Part shown: one piece after another, positions 42,490-51,375 of the stretch
How positions within the stretch are numbered: the first letter of the stretch is position 1
Layout: every line of letters begins with the position of its first letter
Source of the DNA: Gammaproteobacteria bacterium
GTDB lineage: Bacteria; Pseudomonadota; Gammaproteobacteria; Competibacterales; Competibacteraceae
Length of the DNA stretch: 64,000 bases
Direction: 5' to 3'
NCBI GenBank assembly: GCA_020846135.1
Contig: JADLEK010000041.1
Location: forward strand, 1 to 64,000
Program-made: the position numbers and the translations under genes
The notes under the pieces: generated by a model
Databases searched by the model: none
The model's input: the letters and a program-made list of their open reading frames with translations, nothing else
Told to the model about the DNA's origin: nothing

Positions 42490-44444
42490 CCGGCTTCGAC
42501 CTTGGGGATCGCGGCCGCGCCACTCGCCGCTGTCCCTGGCCGCCGACCGCCGGCCCGCGATTCCACCCACAACCGATCCCGCAACCCCGACGAGCGCCGC
42601 AACCGCCGCTCCACCGCTGCCGCGAACACGTCCGGCGTTCCATAGAACACCGCCTCCTGCTTGGCCCGGGTCAGCGCCGTGTAGAGCAATTCACGGCTCA
42701 ACACCGACGACGGTTCATTGGGCGTCACCACCAGAATCCGGTCAAACTCCGAACCCTGGCTTTTATGCACTGTCATAGCGTATACGGTCTCATGCTCCGG
42801 TAGCCGGGCCGGGGCGAAACTGCGCAACGCGCCGTCATTGCCCAGGAAATACACCTTGACCCGGTCCGCCTCCTCCGGGTCGGGCAGGGTAATGCCGATG
42901 TCGCCATTGAACAACCGCAGGTTGTAGTCATTGCGGACGATCATCACCGGTCGGCCCAGATACCAGGTCTGGCGGTTATCGATCAGCCGCCGCTCGTGCA
43001 GCGCCTCCTCGCAGAGCCGATTCAGCTCTTCGACTCCGAACGGCCCCTTGCGCACTGCGCTGAGAACCCGGAATCGGTTAAACGCGGCAAACACGGTGGG
43101 CGGATCGGCATGGTCCCGCACCGCTTCGAGGTAAGGCGCGAATCCCGCCGCGACCGGCTCGGCCAACTGCTCCGGCAATTGCTCCGGGTCGGTCAGCGTT
43201 TGCCAGCCGATGTCCTGATAGTCGGCGTTCGCCAGCAGCGCCAGCGCCACGTCCGGTTTGCCGGTATTAACCGCCCGCGCCAACGCGCCAATCCCGCTCA
43301 CCGCGCCGAACCGGTAGCTGTGGCGCAGCAGGACAATGGCGTCGGTCAGCGGCGATGGCGTTTCCCGGCCCGGCGGCAACCCCTCGCCGGTCAGGGTCGC
43401 CAGCCGGTCGCGAAATTCCGGGGCAAACCGCCCGGCCCCGAAACAGACCTCGCCCAGCACTGCCCCGGCCTCGACCGAAGCCAGTTGATCCTTGTCGCCG
43501 AGCAGGATCAGCCGCGCCGACAGCGGCAGTGCGGCCACGGTCTTGGCCAGCAGCGCCAGCCCGACCATCGACACTTCATCCACCACCAGCACATCCAGCG
43601 GCAAGGGATTGTCACGGTCATGGCGGAAATACACCGAATCGGGCCGGCCGCCGAGCAGGCGGTGCAAGGTCGAGGCTTCTTCAGGAATTTGCGCGGCCTG
43701 GGCCGGGGTCAGATTCAGGGTGGCCTTGGCGGCGCGGATCGACTCCTGCATCCGGGCCGCCGCCTTACCGGTAGGCGCGGCCAGCGCGATCCGCAAGGGC
43801 CGCTCGCCGCTCTGCCCGGTCAGCAACGCCAGAATCCGTAGCACCGTGCTGGTTTTGCCCGTGCCCGGACCGCCGGAAATCACGCAGACCCGCTTGAGCG
43901 CCGCGGTCGCCGCCGCGATTTTCTGCCAATCCAACCCGATCAGGCCGGGATGTCGGGGAAACAGGCTATCGAGATCAGCGCACAGTTTGGTTTCATCGAC
44001 CAGTTCCGGCGCAGCGCGGGCGCGGCGTTGCAGATCGTCGGCCAGCCGTTGCTCGTATTCCCAATAGCGGTACAGATACAGCCGGCCCCGCCGGTCGAGA
44101 ATCAGCGGCTGACGCTCCCGGGGCCAGCCCACCACCGGACTGGCGCGCAAGGCGCTCAGCCAGTCGCTGGTCGGTGGCGGAGTAAAGGCCGGAGTTTTAC
44201 CCGCGATCGCCGCCCAGCGCCGCGCCCATTGCCGCAGATTGACGCAAATATCGCCCTGACCGGTGGCGTGGCTGGCCAGCGCCGCCGCCAGCGCCAGTTT
44301 CGGGGAATTGCCGCCCGCCAGCCGCTCCATGAACCGGGCGAAATGCAGGTCCAGATCGGTCAATAAGCCTTGGCCATGCAGAAGCCGCAGTGGGTCGGTG
44401 ACGGTAACGGTTGGCGTCATTGCCTCTACCAGCGCTTCACTCAT
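42486..44444 (-). CDS. recD: Exodeoxyribonuclease V subunit alpha (RecD helicase)
   Basis: The 652-residue superfamily 1B 5'-3' helicase has Walker A ISGGPGTGKTSTVLRILALL (near residue 185), the DEVSMVGLALL motif II, and the C-terminal MTVHKSQGSEFDRILVV with ELLYTALTRAKQEAVFYG. It is the fast motor of RecBCD, which processes double-strand breaks. The start overlaps the recB stop by four bases. The last 16 or so residues (AASGAAAIPKVEAG) are low-complexity, and the stop lies in a palindromic repeat, so the native C-terminus may have been replaced by the element. Confidence 0.93.
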   Translation of the reverse strand: MSEALVEAMTPTVTVTDPLRLLHGQGLLTDLDLHFARFMERLAGGNSPKLALAAALASHATGQGDICVNLRQWARRWAAIAGKTPAFTPPPTSDWLSALRASPVVGWPRERQPLILDRRGRLYLYRYWEYEQRLADDLQRRARAAPELVDETKLCADLDSLFPRHPGLIGLDWQKIAAATAALKRVCVISGGPGTGKTSTVLRILALLTGQSGERPLRIALAAPTGKAAARMQESIRAAKATLNLTPAQAAQIPEEASTLHRLLGGRPDSVYFRHDRDNPLPLDVLVVDEVSMVGLALLAKTVAALPLSARLILLGDKDQLASVEAGAVLGEVCFGAGRFAPEFRDRLATLTGEGLPPGRETPSPLTDAIVLLRHSYRFGAVSGIGALARAVNTGKPDVALALLANADYQDIGWQTLTDPEQLPEQLAEPVAAGFAPYLEAVRDHADPPTVFAAFNRFRVLSAVRKGPFGVEELNRLCEEALHERRLIDNRQTWYLGRPVMIVRNDYNLRLFNGDIGITLPDPEEADRVKVYFLGNDGALRSFAPARLPEHETVYAMTVHKSQGSEFDRILVVTPNEPSSVLSRELLYTALTRAKQEAVFYGTPDVFAAAVERRLRRSSGLRDRLWVESRAGGRRPGTAASGAAAIPKVEAG

Positions 44445-47400
44445 ACCGCCTTCCCGGTCGCCATCAATTCATCCAGCGCCATGGCTAGCGCCGGCGCGGG
44501 CTGATCGTGGAATACCCCAAACCCGGCGCCCAGCGCCGGGTCCATGCCGCGCAGAAACAGGTAGTAAACCCCGCCAAAATGCCGGGCATAGTCGTAATCG
44601 GCCACCCGCAGCCGCAAATAGCGGTGCAGGGCCACGGTATAAATCAGGTATTGCAGCACATAGGACTCGCGGGCCATGACTTCAGCCAAGGCCTCCCGTC
44701 GATAAGCCGCTGGTTCTGCGCCCAGCCAGTTGGATTTGTAATCCACCAGATAAAACCGCCCCTCGGCTTCAAACACCAGGTCGATAAAGCCTTTCATGTA
44801 GCCACGCAGCGGACTGAAATCCAGCCGGTCGATCATGCCCTGCAACGGGCCGGCGGCGTAGCCATGCCGCTCTAGCGTTCCCCGCAACGCCTCGACCCGC
44901 AGATGCGCCAGCGGGTAATAGAACTCCAGTTCATTGATGCGCTGTTCCAACGTGACCGTCCCCAGATGCAGTCCGGCGGCATTCAGCGGCGTCGCTAACG
45001 CCCGCTCTACCCCATTCGCCACCGTCGCCGTCCAGGTTTCCGCATCCAGACCATGACCGGTCAGGGTCCGCTGCACCAGCTGCTCCAGCGGCTCCCGCTC
45101 GCCCCGGCTGAAATCTAGCCGCTCGAAAATGGCGTGCAGACAGGTTCCAGCCCGCGCCCCACGCGGAAACGTGTAAAAGTCGCGTCCGGCAGGCGCTGCG
45201 ACCAGGGCGGTTTCCACCACCGGCATCACCGCGATCCGGTCGTGATCGGGCAATTCGGCCAGTTCCGCCGGCTGACCGGACGCGGCCAGCGCGGTGAAAC
45301 TCCCCACCCGCCAAAATTCAAACAGCGATCCGCCGCTGAAGGTCCGCGCCGCCAACTCCGGATCAACGGTCGCGGGCGGCTGGTAACGTGAACCCTCGCC
45401 TGGCGGCAACGACGCAATGGCGACCGCTTCGCCGGCGGGGGCCAGCACGGTTTGCAACTCTTCGCGCAGGGCTGCTCCGGTCATTTTGCTAAACCGCTCC
45501 TGGGTCGCCTGCAACCAGTCCTTGCCCGCTTCCTTGACGCTGGGGCGGTGCAGCAGCCAGGCCGGCGGCGCAGTGTCGGCCTGCTTGATCTTTCCCCAGA
45601 CCAGGGTGCAACGCTGTTTGGCGCGGGTCAGGGCGACGTAGAACAGCCGCAGACTTTCGGCCATTTCCTCGCGGCGGGCGTAGTCGCGGGCTGGATCGTC
45701 CTCCTCTGCGCCGATGGTAAGAATGGTCTGGCCGGGATTTCCGGGATCGTGGTAGAGCAGCGCATCGCCCTGTTCATCGGTACGCAACCGGCCATCCCAC
45801 AGGAACGGGCAAAACACGACCGGGTATTCCAGCCCCTTGCTTTTATGCACGGTCACGATTTGCACCAGATTCTCGTCGCTTTCCAGCCGCAACTGCTGTT
45901 CCTCATCCTTGTTGGCCGGACTGGCGCGCTGGTCGCCGAGCCATTTGAGCAAGGCGATCATGCCGGGATGAGTGCGACTGGCCAGGTGCAGCAATTCGGC
46001 CAGATGCAGCAGATTGGTCAAGCGCCGCTCGCCGTCGCGGAACGCCAGCAGCCGGGCCGGAACTTCTTCCCAGATCAACCAGGCCCGGAAAAAGCGAATG
46101 AAACGGTGATCCCGCCATAACTCCCGGTAATCCTGCAATTTTTCCAGCCAGTGCGCCCAGGCCCGCTCATCCTCGCGCAGCCGGTGCAGTTCCTCGCCAT
46201 TCAGGCCGAACAGGTCGGAGGCCAGCGCGGTTCGCACCCGCCCCTCGTTGCCCGGCTCGATCACCGCCGCCAGCAGCCATTCCAGTTGCCGGGCTTCATC
46301 GGTGTGAAACACGCTGTCATCGGCGTGCTGGACGCTGGGCACATTCAACTTCAGCAACTGTTCGCGAATCAGCCGCCCCTGCCAATGGCTGCGCACCAAC
46401 ACCGCAATATCGCCGCCGACCAGCGCCCGCCCGCCGATCCGGGCCTGCTGCTGCGCACCGAGATTCAGCAATCGGGCAATTTCCGCTGCGGTCGCCCGCG
46501 CCGCCTGTTCACTGGCCTGACCCTTGTTGAGTGGTTCGCTGCCGCTGGTCGTCAGCAACCACAGTTGCAATGGCGGCTCGCTCCGCCCCTGAATCGTCAG
46601 CGCCTCGTGTGGCTTTCGTTCCGCCGGAATCGCATTGAGAAACGGAATGTCGTCGACCAGAAACGGCTGATCCTTGACCTCGCCGAATACTGCATTCAGC
46701 GCGGTCAATAGCCGGGGATCAGAGCGCCAGTTCACATCGAGGGTATGGCGATGGGTCTCCGGGGTGTCGCGGCGGGCGATCAGGTAGGCGAAGATATCCG
46801 CGCCCCGAAAGCTGTAAATCGCCTGTTTCGGATCGCCGACCAGAAACACCGGATGGGAGGTATCGGCGTAAATCCGCCGGAAAATGGCGTACTGCACCGG
46901 GTCGGTATCCTGAAACTCGTCGATCAGGGCGGCGGCGTGGCGTTGCCGCAAGGTCTCGATCAACGCCGGGCCTTGCCGCTTACTGTGCAGCGCCCGGTAC
47001 AGGTTCAGCAGCAGATCGTCGTAGGACTGCACCTGCTGCTGGCGCTTGCGGATCGCCAGTTCGGCATTGCAATACTCCAGCAGCTTGACCGGCAGTTGAT
47101 GGCGGTAGGCGTCCGCCAGCGCCGCGCCGGTGGTTTCCAGGGTCTCGCAGACGGCGAAAAAGGGATGCGCCGGCGTGGTTTTGCCCTTGCCGGTGGCAGC
47201 GGTCAGTTTGGTGGTAGTGAAGCGGTCGAAGTTGGCGAACCGGGCCAGTTTGGGAATCTCCGCCGCCAGATACTCATCCATATTTTCCAGCCAGGCCGGG
47301 ATCGAGGTGAGCCGGTAGCGGTTGCGGTTCAGCGCCGGCGAAGTCAGCAGCAGTTCTTCAATCGCCGCCCGATCCTCGAGCCACAGGTCGCGGGCCTGTA

Positions 47401-48055
47401 GGAAAGCGGCGGCAAAGGTCTGCGCTAGCGCCGCGCCATCGCTGATTCCAGCCGGCGCGACCACCCGCAAATACGGTTTGTTCAAATGCCGCTCGATCTG
47501 GCTGCGCAGCAGTTCCGGGCTATAACCGGCATCGAGAAAGTATTGGGCGACGATGGGATCCGCCGGATACAGTTCCCGCCGCCAGAAGTCGTCGATGATT
47601 TCCTGGAGCAGATCGCCGGTATCGGCCAGCAGTTCCGTCTCGAACGACAGGCCGCTTTCAAAGGCGTTATCGCCCAGCACCCGCTTGCAGAAACCGTGAA
47701 TGGTGAAAATGGCCGCCTCGTCAAACCCGCGCACCGCATTGGTCAGGCGGCGAATCGCGATCTCCCGCTCCGGCAGCCAGTCCAGCAGGCGAACCGCCAG
47801 ATCATCGTCCTCCGCTGCCCGACCCCGCAGGAAAGCGGTGCGGACTTGCAGCAGCCGCCCGCGAATCCGGTCGCGCAGTTCCTTGGTGGCGGCATTGGTG
47901 TAGGTCACCACCAGAATCCGGTTGACGGCGATGCCCAGTTCCACCACTAGCCGCACATACAGCGCGGTAATCGCGTAGGTCTTGCCGGTGCCGGCGCTGG
48001 CTTCGATCAGGTTAAAGCCGCTCAGGAGCGTGTGTAGCGGATCGAGGCGTTTCAT
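44441..48055 (-). CDS. recB: Exodeoxyribonuclease V subunit beta (RecB helicase-nuclease)
   Basis: The 1204-residue product has the superfamily 1A helicase in its first two-thirds: Walker A LIEASAGTGKTYAITALYVR (residues 16-35), VVTYTNAATKELRDRI, ALIDEFQDTDPVQY, and TVHKSKGLEYPVVFCPFLW. The C-terminal nuclease domain has GYMKGFIDLVFEAEGRFYLV then DYKSNWLG (near residues 1088-1115), with the catalytic Asp and Lys. RecB and RecD overlap, but recC, which normally precedes recB, is not seen upstream; the neighbour there is a divergent gene. RecC may be elsewhere in the genome. Confidence 0.95.
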   Translation of the reverse strand: MKRLDPLHTLLSGFNLIEASAGTGKTYAITALYVRLVVELGIAVNRILVVTYTNAATKELRDRIRGRLLQVRTAFLRGRAAEDDDLAVRLLDWLPEREIAIRRLTNAVRGFDEAAIFTIHGFCKRVLGDNAFESGLSFETELLADTGDLLQEIIDDFWRRELYPADPIVAQYFLDAGYSPELLRSQIERHLNKPYLRVVAPAGISDGAALAQTFAAAFLQARDLWLEDRAAIEELLLTSPALNRNRYRLTSIPAWLENMDEYLAAEIPKLARFANFDRFTTTKLTAATGKGKTTPAHPFFAVCETLETTGAALADAYRHQLPVKLLEYCNAELAIRKRQQQVQSYDDLLLNLYRALHSKRQGPALIETLRQRHAAALIDEFQDTDPVQYAIFRRIYADTSHPVFLVGDPKQAIYSFRGADIFAYLIARRDTPETHRHTLDVNWRSDPRLLTALNAVFGEVKDQPFLVDDIPFLNAIPAERKPHEALTIQGRSEPPLQLWLLTTSGSEPLNKGQASEQAARATAAEIARLLNLGAQQQARIGGRALVGGDIAVLVRSHWQGRLIREQLLKLNVPSVQHADDSVFHTDEARQLEWLLAAVIEPGNEGRVRTALASDLFGLNGEELHRLREDERAWAHWLEKLQDYRELWRDHRFIRFFRAWLIWEEVPARLLAFRDGERRLTNLLHLAELLHLASRTHPGMIALLKWLGDQRASPANKDEEQQLRLESDENLVQIVTVHKSKGLEYPVVFCPFLWDGRLRTDEQGDALLYHDPGNPGQTILTIGAEEDDPARDYARREEMAESLRLFYVALTRAKQRCTLVWGKIKQADTAPPAWLLHRPSVKEAGKDWLQATQERFSKMTGAALREELQTVLAPAGEAVAIASLPPGEGSRYQPPATVDPELAARTFSGGSLFEFWRVGSFTALAASGQPAELAELPDHDRIAVMPVVETALVAAPAGRDFYTFPRGARAGTCLHAIFERLDFSRGEREPLEQLVQRTLTGHGLDAETWTATVANGVERALATPLNAAGLHLGTVTLEQRINELEFYYPLAHLRVEALRGTLERHGYAAGPLQGMIDRLDFSPLRGYMKGFIDLVFEAEGRFYLVDYKSNWLGAEPAAYRREALAEVMARESYVLQYLIYTVALHRYLRLRVADYDYARHFGGVYYLFLRGMDPALGAGFGVFHDQPAPALAMALDELMATGKAV

Positions 48056-48233
48056 TAATTCGCTCCTGCGGATTGGTTTTGAATCCGTTTGCAGTTGAAA
48101 CTAGGGAGAAGGCTGGCCTTCAGTGTGACTATAATCCGGGTAGCGGTGCCGCCCTGGTTTCTCGAATGCGTTCAAGTTTTAGCATAGTCGGCGTTACCGC
48201 CATCTCCATTGCCACCCGCTCCGTGCTTCCGCC

Positions 48234-49637
48234 ATGCTCAGCCGATTGTTTACTTTTCTATTCAAGTGCCAACTTCCCCATGGTCATCCCGCCGAACAAC
48301 GCGACTTTCAGGCGCTGAACGAGCTGGCCCCGGTTAAGGGTACCGGTGCCGCTATTGAACCCCTGCCGCCGGTACAACCCGGCAACCGTCCTGACGAGGC
48401 TGCTGACCGTTCAGTCATTTGTCGCGAGGCAACGCTGAACCGTGAGCAACGTGTGGCTGGCTACGAATTCATGCTGCGCCAGGGCATCCACGATCGGGTC
48501 CGTGTCCAAAGCCGGCGCATCCACCATATTTATAATGAAGCGGTGATTAACAACCTGCTCCAGTTTTCCATCCACAAGCTGCTGGGCCACCGGCAAGCGT
48601 TTATTACGGTGCTTGATTCCTTTCTGGCCAACCCGCTGATCGATCAGTTGCCTGGCCAAGGCATGGTGCTGACGGTGCAGGCAATGGACGACGACAGGGA
48701 TGGACTCGATCCGGCGGTACTCGGCAACCGGGTCGATGAGCTGAGACGATGGGGCTTCGCCTTCGCGCTGGAGGAGTGCTTTGAAGGGCCACATTTTGCG
48801 CTGCTGGCGCCCCACGTCAATTACTTCATTGTCAAGGCTGCGCAACACAGCCCAACCGAACTGAAGGAGATCGCCGATCGGTTAATCCAGCAACGCAATG
48901 TCGCCTTGATTGCCCGGAATCTGGAAAGCTTCGACGATTTTGAATTATGCCGTCGGCTGGGCTTTGCCCTGTTCCAGGGGCCGTTCGTGACCAGCCACGA
49001 AGACTGGACCGACAATCTGGCGGGGCCGCAGACCCTGCGCGTCTGCGATTTATTGAACCATCTGCGGTGTGACGCGGAAACCGCCGAACTGGCGGAAATC
49101 ATCAAGCAGGACGCCATACTGTTCTACCGCCTGTTGCGCTATATCAATTCAGCGGCTTCCGGCCTGCGCCAGAATATTATCTCGATTGAACATGCCCTGG
49201 TGCTGATGGGCCGGGAGAAGATGTACCGCTGGCTGACCCTGCTGATGTTCGGGTCCGCCCAGCTCTCGCCCCATGCCGTGGCGCTGCAGGAAACCGCTTT
49301 GACGCGGGGACGGTTGATGGAACTGGTCGGCGCGCCACTCTTCGCCGAAGCCGAACGCGATGGTCTGTTCGTGACCGGCCTGTTTTCCATGCTCGATCTG
49401 GTGCTGCAAATACCGCTGCCGGCAGCGCTTAAACCGTTGCATCTGCCGGAGGCTATCAATGCCGCGCTGTTGCGTAACGAAGGACCCTATGCGCCGTTTC
49501 TCGAACTGGCGCTGGCCTGCGAGTCGTTTGACCCGGATCGGATTGAAGCGGCCGCCGCGCATTGTGGGGTTGAACTCAGCGAGGTGAACGCCCGGCATTT
49601 TGAAACCCTGGCCTGGGTGCAGGCAATCCAGGTTTAG
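48234..49637 (+). CDS. EAL-like/HDOD signalling protein
   Basis: The 467-residue protein has an N-terminal degenerate EAL domain (residues about 65-240, with REQRVAGYEFMLRQ where an EAL protein has its signature, and LGFALFQGPFVTS at the end) and a C-terminal HDOD domain (TLRVCDLLNHLRCDAETAEL, IIKQDAILFYRLLRYINSAA, SIEHALVLMGREKMYRWLTL). This is the YuxH architecture. Loss of the EAL and metal residues suggests no c-di-GMP phosphodiesterase activity. The role of such proteins is usually regulatory and is not clear. The start at 48234 has no strong ribosome site. Confidence 0.8.
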   Translation: MLSRLFTFLFKCQLPHGHPAEQRDFQALNELAPVKGTGAAIEPLPPVQPGNRPDEAADRSVICREATLNREQRVAGYEFMLRQGIHDRVRVQSRRIHHIYNEAVINNLLQFSIHKLLGHRQAFITVLDSFLANPLIDQLPGQGMVLTVQAMDDDRDGLDPAVLGNRVDELRRWGFAFALEECFEGPHFALLAPHVNYFIVKAAQHSPTELKEIADRLIQQRNVALIARNLESFDDFELCRRLGFALFQGPFVTSHEDWTDNLAGPQTLRVCDLLNHLRCDAETAELAEIIKQDAILFYRLLRYINSAASGLRQNIISIEHALVLMGREKMYRWLTLLMFGSAQLSPHAVALQETALTRGRLMELVGAPLFAEAERDGLFVTGLFSMLDLVLQIPLPAALKPLHLPEAINAALLRNEGPYAPFLELALACESFDPDRIEAAAAHCGVELSEVNARHFETLAWVQAIQV

Positions 49638-49678
49638 CGCTACTCCAGTTTTCATGACCTGATTCTAAGGAGATTTCA

Positions 49679-51238
49679 ATGGCATTCATTCAGAATTATG
49701 ACGATCTGCCCATGAACTGGGTGGGTGACTGGGCTGGGCGTCGCGCTGCCCTGACTCCCTGTCGGACGGCCCTTTATGACTCATTCACGAAAAAGACTTA
49801 TACCTTTCAGGACATGAACGACCGGGCCTGTCGGACCGGGACTTATCTGACCGATGTGCTGGATCTGCGCAAAGGCGATGTCATCACGCTGATCTGCCGC
49901 AACCGGATTGAAGCCATTGACCTTTATCTCGCCTGCGGGAAGCTGGGGATTATTTTAGCCCCGTTGAGCCAGCGTTTGAAAAAGCCGGAACTAGATGACT
50001 TGATAGCCCGGCTTCAGCCCCGAGTTCTGTTTTACGAAAATCAATTTGCCGAACTGGTTTCAACCTTATCAGTTCCCGCTTCAGTTCAATCCGTGATCAA
50101 CATCGACGATGACCAGAACATTTTTGAAAACGTCATTCTGAAAACTGTTCCGAGAGCAGTGAACATCCCGCTGGCGATGAATGATCGGTGCCTGTACGTT
50201 CATACCGGCGGCACCACCGCAACGCCAAAAATCTGCATCGTTTCTCATCGGCAGATGATCTGGAATGCAGTGGATATTCTCGCCACCGGCCTCACTGGGG
50301 CCTTCGCCAAGGTGCTGATCACTTTCCCGTTCTTTCATGTCGGCGGCTGGAACACCTTTACCCCGCTGTTTTATGCGGGGATCACCAGTGTTTTAATGCG
50401 CGAATTCAATCCCGGCCTGATGCTGGAATTGATTCATGAAGGGCGGGTTGAAAATTTTGGCGCGGTCGAAGCTATGCTGCAATTCCTGATCGCCCATCCC
50501 AAATTTGGCGAAACCGATTTTTCCCAATTGAAAGCGATCACAACCGCCGCCGCGCCTTGCTCAAAAGCAGTGATGCAAGTTTTCCTGGATAAAGGCATTC
50601 CCATTAGCCAGACCTATGGGATGACCGAGGCCGGCCCCTCCAATTTTGCCTATATCGCTCGCTCTGACTCGCTGGAAGAGTTGCTGACCAACTCGGCCAG
50701 CATCGGCGCTTCCATGTTTCATTGTGATGCGAAAATCGTCGATCAGGAATCAGGGCGCGAAGTTAAATCCGGCGAAATTGGCGTACTGTGTTTGCGCAGC
50801 CCGCATAACTTTGACGGCTATCTCGATGATCCGGCGCGGACTGAAAAAGTCATCAATCAGGAGGGCTGGATTTATACCGGAGACCTGGCTGTGCAAGATC
50901 AGGACGGTTTGGTGTTCATCAAAGGTCGGGCTGATAACATGTTCATTTCCGGAGGAGAAAACATCTCTCCGGAGGAGATTGAACAAGCCTTGATGAAACA
51001 TCCCGCTGTGGCTGGCGCGATTTGCGCGGGGATTCCCGATCCGAAATGGGGACAAGCCCCGGTTGCGCTGGTGATTTTTCACGCCGGTAAGAGCGCCGGC
51101 GAAGATGAACTCAAGGCGTTTTGCCGGGATTATTTAGCCGATTACAAGCTTCCCCGGCAAATCCGCCCGGTGACGGAACTGCCGCTCACCGGCGCCGGAA
51201 AACTGAACCGTCATGTGGTAGCGGCACAGTTTTCCTGA
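49679..51238 (+). CDS. Acyl-CoA synthetase (AMP-forming), second copy
   Basis: The 519-residue adenylate-forming enzyme has a P-loop variant YVHTGGTTATPKICIVSH (the usual TSGTTG-PKG is altered, with Ile in place of Gly), TYGMTEAGPSNF, GWIYTGDLAVQDQDGLVFIK and the C-terminal LPLTGAGKLNRH. It is only distantly like the ligase at 4850-6493. AAGGAG precedes the ATG. Substrate is not readable. It stands alone after the EAL/HDOD gene. Confidence 0.85.
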   Translation: MAFIQNYDDLPMNWVGDWAGRRAALTPCRTALYDSFTKKTYTFQDMNDRACRTGTYLTDVLDLRKGDVITLICRNRIEAIDLYLACGKLGIILAPLSQRLKKPELDDLIARLQPRVLFYENQFAELVSTLSVPASVQSVINIDDDQNIFENVILKTVPRAVNIPLAMNDRCLYVHTGGTTATPKICIVSHRQMIWNAVDILATGLTGAFAKVLITFPFFHVGGWNTFTPLFYAGITSVLMREFNPGLMLELIHEGRVENFGAVEAMLQFLIAHPKFGETDFSQLKAITTAAAPCSKAVMQVFLDKGIPISQTYGMTEAGPSNFAYIARSDSLEELLTNSASIGASMFHCDAKIVDQESGREVKSGEIGVLCLRSPHNFDGYLDDPARTEKVINQEGWIYTGDLAVQDQDGLVFIKGRADNMFISGGENISPEEIEQALMKHPAVAGAICAGIPDPKWGQAPVALVIFHAGKSAGEDELKAFCRDYLADYKLPRQIRPVTELPLTGAGKLNRHVVAAQFS

Positions 51239-51300
51239 ATCATGACGGGCTTGGTCAAAGATTTCTGATCCAGCAGAACCAAGCCCAACCGTAAGAATTT

Positions 51301-51364
51301 TAGCCACGGAATGACACGAAATAATACAGAAAAAGAAAGAATTTTCCGTGTTGTTCTGTGGCTA
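51301..51364. repeat. TAGCCACGGA palindromic repeat, degenerate full copy
   Basis: TAGCCACGGAATGACACGAA opens the element and TTCTGTGGCTA closes it, again as an imperfect inverted repeat. It lies between the convergent acyl-CoA ligase and cysNC genes, so it could serve as a two-way terminator. Confidence 0.75.
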
Positions 51365-51375
51365 ATCCCTAGCCT

